Origin: Lepidonotus clava
Taxonomy: Eukaryota; Annelida; Polychaeta; Phyllodocida; Polynoidae
NCBI GenBank assembly: GCA_936440205.1
Contig: OW387140.1
Span: 25,479,659-25,543,658 of the forward strand
DNA: 64,000 nt
Direction of reading: 5' to 3'
The notes beneath the pieces were generated by a model. It searched no databases. It was not told where the DNA came from and saw only the letters and a program-made list of their open reading frames with translations. Of this stretch, positions 60,801-64,000 are shown one piece after another. The position numbers were made by a program, and so were the translations under genes. Within the stretch, counting starts at the first letter, position 1, and every line of letters starts with the position of its first letter.

Positions 60801-63607
60801 ATCAATCCCCATCCTCAAACCTCTCTTCAATTTCCACCCACCCACCCTTCTACCCATACAATTTTAATTTATTCAAATACTCACTCCGCTATAGGCGGTA
60901 ATTTTAATATCTTCAACATTTAACTTATATATCTCTAAACATTCAATTTTATAAAATAAAACTTCATTTACCCCAGCTACGCCTTCCCTTTTCTTTCACT
61001 AGTGGGCAGCAATGATGTTACATTTTGTACATGGCAAATAGTTATTCTCAAGCGGTATGTAGTTTACCATAACCGATTATTGTGTGGAAAGACCTCATGG
61101 CAAAAAAACGTGTAGAGTGCGTTTTTTTACATTTAGTGGATTAATGCCTACGAGATATGGTTGACCTGCCAAGATGTATGTGTACACATCCGACACTGGC
61201 CAAGAATTAGTACACTGACAGGAATTCCTATTCGCTATTCCTACGAACCTCTGTATTTCAGTGTAAAGAGAGAGTCCGACATATTCCCCAAGAGCTATAA
61301 ATTGACCAATAAGAATTAAGAATCACATTCGAATAATCTCCTTGGCGGATTTAGAAGTAGAATGTTTTTTTACTGCAATGATAGTCGGAATGATAATTTT
61401 TTGTCAACTTTTAGTAAATTTTCCTCACATTTTCCCTTAAAAACTTTAGGGTCGGGGCAAAATATTAGGGTCGGTCGGGAAACCTGAACACAACTATTTT
61501 TTTTTTGGCTTAAGGAGGACGTGTTCCATATTCCATCTTGTCCCCACCACACCACTTCAGAATTCTAGCGTTGCCATTGAAATCGGGTTAATTACCGTTA
61601 CCTATAATTATGTTTCAACGGTTAAATTTTAAGACTCCACACTAGCTGGACGCGAGCAATGAATCGATAAAGTTCCTTGTGTACCCCTCTAACTAATCAC
61701 TCTCAGACGGAAGCAAAATCTTTTAAGAATGATAACCTCAGTCTTACATGCCATGAGAATCATCACGCAGGCAAGCAGCAACATACATAACACGTTCTGT
61801 GACCATACCTTTTTGGTCAGTCTGCTACATTCTTAACGTTAGGTTGACAGAGTGCTATAATAACATTATTCTGGAGAAGTTGAGACCTTGCCAATACAGA
61901 ACGTTATATACTTACATCATTTGTAATACATCTAAAAATAAGTGGTGACACTGATAATTTTTACGTAATAAAGTTTTTAAACAAAAAATAATAATGTGAA
62001 ATAACATAACCCGAATGTTACAATAATATCACAGTGCAACATCGCAATGCTAGGTCCTAAACATGTTATAATATAACATCTATTATATATATATATATTA
62101 TATTAGATATATTATATTGGCACCCATCAAAATAACATAATCAGAATAAAACCAGAACAAAATAGAACATTACTGGAATATCATTCTTAACCTCACCTAA
62201 CAATAACATTATAATAACATTCTGATTTAGTGAGGTTTCAACCTCACCATCAATAACACAATCGTTATGCGCCATTTTAGTGAGTAACAGACTGACTAAA
62301 AACGAGTCGCAACTTGGCTGGGTGGCCTAATTATCATGGACCAGTGGGTTGACACAGAAAGTAAGAACAGGTTTCTTGTCTCCCTCTCGTTTTAATCTTA
62401 TGGAGGCGTTATGTTATAGGTCACCATGTATCTTATCTTATATTCAAAGCAACCGAAGTCAGTTTTGAGTGCCACTTCGCTCTTGAACACTAATAATGTC
62501 GGTCAGTTAAAAGTCGTCCATTACATACGCATTTTCACATGATTCCTAGAACTAAAACCCATCCCTTTAAGTATAATAATACGCATTAGTGCCTCCGTAA
62601 CTAATGGATGGTACCTAAGTAACCCCGCTCAAGTTTCCATTCTTTATTTTGATGGTCATTGGCTTTACCTGCATGTTTACACTTGACTTTCCATACAGTT
62701 GAGCACATGATGTTACTATGTTTGTTTTTTTATATGATAAAGACCTATCCAGTGGCGGATCCATCTTTTTTAAAATGGCGGGGGGGCGCCCCCTTTTTCC
62801 CTGAATTTTAAAATTAAAAAATTGGCCACAAGGGGGGGGGGGGGCGTGCCCCCTCCCCCACCTCTTAATCCGCCACTGTTATCCAATGCACCCAATTGCG
62901 GTTCCTAAAGGGTTAGCAGTGTGTTCTCTCAACCTAGTGGTTGTGTTGTGTTCAAAAAGGTTTTGACACCATTTGAGGCCTTCCTGATATACGTACGTGC
63001 GTACGTACGTACGTCCGTATATTTTCAAAAATCTCCCCCTATCCCCCCCCCCCCCCCCCACACACACACCCCTTGTGTTAAAATACGTATTAGATTTATA
63101 CAGGAACGTAAGCACTTTTTCAAACATTTCAGACCCCTCCCCGCTTGATGCGTACGTACACAATGGAGTGAGTGTTGGGTGTTTTACGCCGTACCAACAG
63201 CCAGCTGGGTCATTTTCACGGCGAAGTAATGGAAGGCCCCTTATACTTTGATGTGTTAGTTTGTCACTATGGATTTGATGCTTGAATCAAAATTAATTAG
63301 CTGGAATTATCAAGGTATATGCGCCAACCTCTGATTCCGCCACTGGTGACATAATAATTATTTTATTTACCTTTCCATTCTCAAAAAGGTGAAGTCCGGG
63401 GAACTTGGCTGAAAAGATGGCGTAGACGTCATGCCCTCTGTCCACCAGGGCGTCGCCTACCATCATCATCTGACGTGCATGGGATATAACAGAGAATGGC
63501 ACCAAAAGCACTTTTTTACCGCCCGCCAGCCCCGAAAAGGCGCATAGTGCTGCCAGCAGGAGCACTGCAGGCACGATCCAAGTCCGGCCGCTGCCGACCC
63601 GCGCCAT
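45135..63607 (-). CDS. UDP-glycosyltransferase, UGT family (2 exons, complete)
   Basis: Membrane-bound ER enzyme of the GT1 family that conjugates a sugar from a UDP-sugar to small lipophilic acceptors (detoxification). Exon 1 is 63607-63371 and exon 2 is 46478-45135, joined in phase 0 by a GT-AG intron of 16,892 bases; 526 residues, the usual UGT length. Exon 1 supplies a signal peptide (hydrophobic 11-28) and KKVLLVPFSVISHARQM, with His43 in the position of the catalytic base. Exon 2 completes the acceptor half and contains the sugar-nucleotide signature [20 protein letters not shown] and SNGQYEALYQAVPMIGYP with GDQQYN, about residues 354-403. A C-terminal membrane span (LDILVFVLAFIATVMICIV) precedes a short basic cytosolic tail. 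Substrate cannot be inferred. The intron is filled with antisense transposons. Confidence 0.95.
46479..48129. other. UGT intron, exon-2-proximal part
   Basis: Non-coding intron sequence. It contains a TIR MITE (46618-46882) and a stretch at 47108-47272 whose ends read CAGTGGCGTAACCAGGGG and GGCTACGCCCCTGG, another folded element with diverged inverted ends. No gene is recognised in either strand. Confidence 0.5.
46618..46882. mobile_element. TIR MITE, copy 2 (GACCTTGTGCAGA ends)
   Basis: Same ends (CTATAGACCTTGTGCAGAC and CTGCACAACG) and interior words (GGTGATTACCACGTGCT, ATGATCACCAATATGGCGCC) as 15275-15555. Substitutions are scattered and the right terminus is less complete than in copy 1. 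Confidence 0.65.
48130..48783. repeat. Inverted arrays of an 11-bp repeat before LINE ORF1
   Basis: The unit AATCGGTCCAA repeats about five times at 48503-48560. Its reverse complement TTTTGAACCGA repeats about six times at 48702-48772. Looser single units (AAACCGATTTC, AATCGGTTGGG) lie to the left, and TATGATCCACAGTG occurs on both sides. The arrays face each other across about 140 bases. They directly abut the first codons of LINE ORF1, so they could be a transposon's 5' region or the sequence the LINE landed in. Confidence 0.65.
48784..49496 (+). CDS. LINE ORF1 protein
   Basis: The frame is open from 48756 within the 11-bp repeats; the first ATG is 48784, giving 237 residues. Middle words PLAITFVTQAKRNDFF, VREKLKDSKFSKVWVNIYES and REQRGQLREIAKCAASHG resemble the RRM/FP25-like nucleic-acid-binding part of CR1/Jockey-type ORF1 proteins, which coat the LINE RNA. 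A basic, Ser/Pro-rich C-terminal tail follows (KYKPDPSSRRRENMD, then SSEHESNLDLL). No zinc knuckle is seen. The last 29 bases overlap the NADAR ORF in another frame. Some N-terminal residues may be missing if the element is 5'-truncated. Confidence 0.65.
49468..50037 (+). CDS. NADAR/YbiA-like domain protein encoded in the LINE
   Basis: 189 residues, intact. From residue 37 it matches the NADAR (DUF1768, YbiA-like) fold end to end: FLSNFY 37-42, SSEQAFQHSKAL 55-66 (key Glu57), NPKEIKALGG 82-91, ALWETIKVQRM 97-107, CKFLQNPDLAQQLIDT 113-128, LVEAT 133-137, FWASG 141-145 and GMNVMGECLIELRAEL 160-175. Escherichia coli YbiA has SEHYFQAQKF, NWESVKEQVM, AKFEQHAELRALLLAT, LVE, YWGDG and GKNRLGYLLMELREQL in the same order. 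Known NADAR proteins are N-glycosidases or ADP-ribosyl hydrolases, some removing ADP-ribose from guanine. Here the WGDG-type motif reads WASG, so activity is uncertain. The start overlaps ORF1 by 29 bases; residues 1-36 look like linker. Confidence 0.85.
   Translation: MYHRKTFHHDPDLVRTLSSKFTVHTNSGIAFCSKNSFLSNFYMVKVKFNGILYTSSEQAFQHSKALVCKEMTIADKIMRTTNPKEIKALGGKIEYNALWETIKVQRMKEILKCKFLQNPDLAQQLIDTHPFPLVEATANGFWASGVNLNDERLQTRSWTGMNVMGECLIELRAELFREKRIEAMEKTKM
50038..50574 (+). other. Spacer between the NADAR ORF and LINE ORF2
   Basis: About 540 bases with no long ORF in the element frames. It includes a TATA-like TTTGTATAAAAGGAGC at 50302-50317, which could be an internal promoter or chance. A short frame at 50367-50669 overlaps the start of ORF2 and shows no similarity. 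Confidence 0.4.
50575..53582 (+). CDS. LINE ORF2: endonuclease and reverse transcriptase (interrupted)
   Basis: APE-type endonuclease first: IIHINARSF, DFDIICISETWLNEYIP, GGGLLIYVKN, LLFYRPPAGYLK, GDFNINYNACHTRG (near 51137) and the closing motif ISDRLPV, where the usual SDH has Arg for His. The reverse transcriptase, intact in one frame at 51288-52883, has WRPINLLPFSEKILEKII, QYGFRTGYGT, FVDLSKPFNCINH (motif A; first Asp kept, second changed to Asn), LPQGSCIGPALY and the catalytic YADDT at about 52706. A C-terminal block at 53055-53582 has KQTIMPFFDNLDILIDSGG. Frame changes lie near 50875 and 51140, and stops and frame changes at about 52881-53054, so ORF2 is dead. Clade: CR1/L2-like by motif style, not by a tree. 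Confidence 0.8.
53732..55090. other. Segment between LINE and YR retrotransposon
   Basis: A plus-strand frame at 53868-54212 (114 codons) contains words such as QPIWLYNEIIDSVGEIYKKE and HPILLNNLPCSESIENY; it looks coding-like but I recognise no domain and see no splice context. It could be a remnant of another transposon. A shorter frame (54214-54402) and a GT microsatellite follow. No host exon is identified. Confidence 0.35.
54808..54883. repeat. (TG)n microsatellite
   Basis: About 38 TG units with a single TTCG interruption and one TGCG, followed by a short ACAC-rich stretch near 54910-54940. Confidence 0.9.
55091..55310 (+). repeat. YR element repeat A1
   Basis: Begins GTGGCCACATGCAAGCTAAT and continues as C-rich sequence to CTCTTCAATTT. 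It is nearly identical to A2 at 60612-60833; the one visible length difference is two bases after CTGCCACC. Confidence 0.9.
55450..56658 (+). CDS. Gag-like ORF of the YR element
   Basis: The frame is open from 55048, but the first part lies in repeat A1; the ATG at 55450 (MPPKTRGKARK) is a more natural start and gives 402 residues. A basic N-terminus and a likely coiled coil (ERLERDVSEVKVDVQSINAK) are followed by the central domain and a C-terminal Cys/His cluster, roughly CRQFNMRSGC to HYCAFCDSINRQCTGHNVVDC in pieces, as in DIRS-group Gag proteins, presumed RNA-binding. The end is Gln/Pro-rich. Confidence 0.7.
   Translation: MPPKTRGKARKAKVRAQESIRESLAGSEEEVSFHPRYEGDMSMGHSNESAHAIDSSRISALAQGREQGERVERLERDVSEVKVDVQSINAKLDMLLNATFDHTQGRASTPAKQGSQPARARTHRGIDRGDTLPAPRALRTERPRYIENILQRERFDIPTVEGKTHIYVDPHSDQVMCKPYMYVVREGCHTLKHKLDIRCNLTALEYINATVKLIRDSRACDDVDRDDILRHLQDVSHDAMERLWESVRRWSQYVWDAVERREIENHRIRIAMTGGGRQAPQTAAAGGGDPRQTARAEVVCRQFNMRSGCRHRSHHDEGQVRFMHYCAFCDSINRQCTGHNVVDCERKLQQQQPRQNQAYGAPPQPQQQQQPPRATSDFRSWRAPAGPPAPTQYYTQQPKNRV
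56661..57021 (+). CDS. 5' part of the RT-encoding ORF, before the MITE
   Basis: Follows the Gag stop almost directly in a different frame, overlapping the Gag end in codon choice. The peptide contains CGVSPDFNILRRACEGR and RENWPVMDERGWEGEMVR, then GARVPIPTS just ahead of the inserted DNA transposon. It is the likely leader to the reverse transcriptase. Described as part of a fossil element. Confidence 0.5.
57026..57859. mobile_element. piggyBac-type MITE nested in the YR element
   Basis: 834 bases of AT-rich DNA begin CCCCTTCCACCCCAT and end ATAGAGGGTTGAAGGGG. The ends are inverted repeats (CCCCTTC, A or C, ACCC). TTAA flanks both sides (57022-57025 and 57860-57863), the invariable target duplication of piggyBac transposons, whose ends commonly start CCC. 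Inside the left end, ATGAGTGTTACCCATAAAATG partly repeats in reverse as TTATAAAATGGGTATT...ACACTCAT, a subterminal inverted repeat. There is no transposase, so it is non-autonomous. The base composition contrasts sharply with the GC-rich host element. Confidence 0.88.
57925..60384 (+). CDS. Reverse transcriptase / RNase H of the YR element
   Basis: DIRS-type RT followed by RNase H. RT motifs: FMSTLDVSRAYKNF (motif A), MPFGARASSFHMQSV (motif B) and CFMYLDDLVIIS with YLDD at about 58500. RNase H: VILVDACLSGIGG, ITEMEALNVVVAL, LVRCDNLAAVSVF and HIPGRDNDVADALSRAH. Recognisable homology begins somewhat before 57925, right at the MITE edge, and ends near 59330; the frame stays open to 60384 only as the shadow of the overlapping recombinase. 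RT/RNase H and recombinase in overlapping frames are usual for this group. Confidence 0.85.
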   Translation: MKFGFPVGYVGPVSNTTDIDNHPSAVMFPDHIDRFITKERDLKGVVGPFEGPPFLPWCHVSPLMTREKAVGAARRVITDMTSPDEASVNAYVVKNGRYGVECPHSLPTVDDLAAELARVGSGAFMSTLDVSRAYKNFTSDPLDWPLLCFAWDGSYYCDLSMPFGARASSFHMQSVANCITEILRQQGITCFMYLDDLVIISLDRLTAEVHYKAAKDLLRALALPEAEDKAQPPSRVVKWLGVRVSAEDMSLSITKEKIQEVINKVSQVYKKSHITTRMMQSLLGHLLFVGKCVRPAHTFISRMLDALRAAHGGNIRIDREIRADLGWFLEFCGHWNRVSLIAPPAPSKVILVDACLSGIGGTDGHLAYGQQKMGDNDPACNITEMEALNVVVALHTLVGEADRGSHILVRCDNLAAVSVFKTGRARNRVLQSCARAVWMVEAIMDVRLSYDHIPGRDNDVADALSRAHKGGRDTRNADQFVADYALTCVAPCMFFPYNIDSPVSSRSGASIAPPQGGSTPGNGTCAGDQEQLHLNGPDVHSLHGTGGGRPTGPNIPSDLRIPGIPGDTHPCPGDNQEQVISGEVVPSLGRGGGGSSSAPKSRDGHRRYGTGQNICTTDQTGYAGGGTGHRTGRPPGRLSRARSQGGNTGHILWGTQAIRDCPIYGEQVQSRHAPNESGPHMHNRRGGARGQVGKKPADGGPGEAGVPTPTPEHCTVPGGGDGGQHAGGPNEVWEGPFNHVPRQAPSTRVNDQQGVDRRHAQGGRGDTGCVPPQYPQDSGHSGPCKRVQRTGHPAPWRLEVNGISHLYRHPNWRSDIGPG
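59387..60400 (+). CDS. Tyrosine recombinase of the YR element
   Basis: 337 residues in the frame after the RNase H. It integrates the circular DNA copy by site-specific recombination. An N-terminal SAM-like DNA-binding part (TRNNYISTARTYIAFMVRVG) precedes the catalytic half with the conserved Arg in YYGALRQSEIAPY, the His-x-x-Arg box in SLHSIRKTAATQA, HGGWRS and the nucleophile region YRTYIA. All catalytic boxes are visible. It overlaps the end of the RT/RNase H frame. Confidence 0.88.
   Translation: MWPHVCSSPITSTLLCLPDPALQSLLHRAAQRQETARAQGTRNNYISTARTYIAFMVRVGADPLAPTYQVICAFLEYLATHTPAPATIKNKLSQVRSFLRLAGAGVGPAVHPRVGMAIDAMARDKTYVPRTKRAMPVGALAIALDALPADLVGRAVKAAILAIYYGALRQSEIAPYTVNRFNPAMHPTRADLTCTTDGAVLVVKWGKNLQMAGQVKRVFLPRLPNTARCPVAAMEANMLAVPTKSGKDPLIMFHDRHPVPVSMINKVWTAAMRRAGVETQAVSLHSIRKTAATQAHANGCKELDIQRHGGWRSTAYRTYIATQTGEVTSALVKALTN
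60491..60611 (+). repeat. YR element repeat B1
   Basis: GGCGGTAATTTTAATATCTT through GTGGGCAGCAATGG. It matches B2 at 60894-61014 with about three differences. It is followed directly by A2. Confidence 0.9.
60612..60833 (+). repeat. YR element repeat A2
   Basis: Second copy of repeat A, between B1 and B2. Its start contains GTCATTGCTGCCACC, which is complementary to the GGCAGCAATG end of the B repeats. Confidence 0.9.
60894..61014 (+). repeat. YR element repeat B2 (3' end)
   Basis: Last repeat of the element, ending GTGGGCAGCAATG. Beyond it the sequence is unique. Confidence 0.88.
61980..62200 (+). repeat. Dispersed repeat, second copy of the 1.3 kb family
   Basis: Shares CATCGCAATGCT, CACCCATCAAAATAACATAA and CAGAACAAAATAGAACATTA in order with 1275-1440 read in reverse. 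It is interrupted by an AT microsatellite absent from the other copy. It is embedded in a longer run of AATAACATT words. Confidence 0.5.
62750..62878. mobile_element. Folded MITE, GGCGGATCC family
   Basis: Ends CAGTGGCGGATCC and TTAATCCGCCACTG, with poly-G arms next to GGCGCCCC and GTGCCCCC. TATC precedes and TTATC follows, a possible target duplication. Non-coding. Confidence 0.65.
62992..63016. repeat. (ACGT)n microsatellite
   Basis: Tandem TACG/ACGT units: TACGTACGTGCGTACGTACG and on. Confidence 0.8.
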
Positions 63608-63735
63608 CCTGATGAAAGACCGCAACTGATCGTGTGTTTTTACACCATAAACGGTCGCCCTGGTTGTCTGTAAACCACGTCTATGTGGGGCCCTCCACGG
63701 TATGGTTCCCAGCAGAATATAAAAGTTATTACAAA

Positions 63736-63982
63736 CAAGGGTGGATCCAGGTATTTGAAGGGGAAAAAGGAGGGGGGGGGGGGAACTCACATTAAAAAGT
63801 GTCCGGGACACGCCTGCGGGGGATTGGGGTTTACGGGGCGAGGGGACTGGCGCCCCATGCTGCGCTGTTGTAAAATTTTCCACGTTATGTCGTTTGGGCT
63901 AAACAATACATTTAAAAACCGCAAATTTTCTAGGAAAAGGAGGGGAGCGTGCCCCCGCACCCGCTCCCTGGATCCGCCTATG
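63736..63982. mobile_element. Folded MITE, GGCGGATCC family, upstream of UGT
   Basis: Left end GGGTGGATCCAGG and right end CCTGGATCCGCCTATG, about 130 bases 5' of the UGT start. Poly-G and poly-A tracts separate the arms. If it is transcribed or bound it could affect the UGT promoter, but nothing shows that. Confidence 0.5.
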
Positions 63983-64000
63983 AACAGTGAGACAAGGGGT

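Larger units (their letters stand above)
55091..61014 (+). mobile_element. Ngaro-like tyrosine-recombinase retrotransposon
   Basis: A YR retrotransposon, recognised by an RT/RNase H of DIRS type, a tyrosine recombinase and split direct repeats in the order A1 - genes - B1 A2 B2, the arrangement of Ngaro and PAT elements. A1 55091-55310 and A2 60612-60833 are near-identical; so are B1 60491-60611 and B2 60894-61014. No methyltransferase domain was found, which favours Ngaro over PAT or DIRS. Parts: Gag-like ORF, RT/RNase H, YR overlapping in another frame. It looks nearly whole apart from one 834-base DNA-transposon insertion, and the repeat similarity argues for a recent age. The coding region is much richer in GC than its surroundings. 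It lies antisense in the UGT intron. Confidence 0.88.
61015..63370. other. UGT intron, exon-1-proximal part
   Basis: Non-coding. It holds a dispersed repeat copy (61980-62200), an AT microsatellite near 62080-62115, a folded MITE (62750-62878), a poly-C/(CA) tract near 63040-63068, and the right arm of another GGCGGAT-type element (CTCTGATTCCGCCACTGG) near 63330-63347. No gene is recognised. Confidence 0.5.

Overview
The window looks like a piece of a marine invertebrate deuterostome genome, most likely an echinoderm. The host genes are metazoan and split by introns. Intergenic DNA is AT-rich and full of short inverted-repeat elements with GGCGGATCC-type ends. The palindromic word TAGGCCTA recurs throughout. 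A tyrosine-recombinase retrotransposon sits beside CR1/L2-like LINEs. The phylum is inference; the gene structures are read from the sequence.

Layout. 1-5399: no recognisable gene. 5400-5512: an intron-containing tRNA-Arg(TCT). 7638-13578 (+): a complete seven-exon Rab22/Rab31-type GTPase; its last intron holds two perfect hairpins and a LINE 3' fragment. 17597-26309 (+): a complete 16-exon SLC9A8-type Na+/H+ exchanger of 661 residues, with a textbook U12-type AT-AC intron and a decayed duplicate of the exon 7 start. 31588-36505 (-): a complete four-exon short secreted peptidoglycan recognition protein of 189 residues with zinc amidase residues. 37526-38487 (-): two splice-compatible exons of an unrecognised gene. 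38940-42715: a decayed LINE with two later insertions. 45135-63607 (-): a complete two-exon UDP-glycosyltransferase of 526 residues with a 16.9 kb intron.

The UGT intron is a transposon nest, with its two large residents antisense to the gene. At 48.8-53.7 kb is a LINE with three coding blocks: a nucleic-acid-binding-type ORF1, a separate ORF for a NADAR (YbiA-like) domain, and an endonuclease/reverse transcriptase ORF2. An enzyme of ADP-ribose chemistry inside a LINE is the most unusual thing here. At 55.1-61.0 kb is a Ngaro-like YR retrotransposon with split direct repeats (A1 - genes - B1 A2 B2). It is interrupted by an 834 bp piggyBac-type MITE flanked by TTAA.

The host genes do not form a pathway. 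Two work in endomembrane traffic and organelle ion balance (Rab22, NHE8), one in innate immunity (PGRP) and one in detoxification (UGT). In human, SLC9A8 and RAB22A both lie on 20q13, so their adjacency here may be a remnant of ancestral linkage. All coordinates come from reading the sequence by eye; splice sites were chosen by frame continuity and consensus and have not been tested against transcripts.
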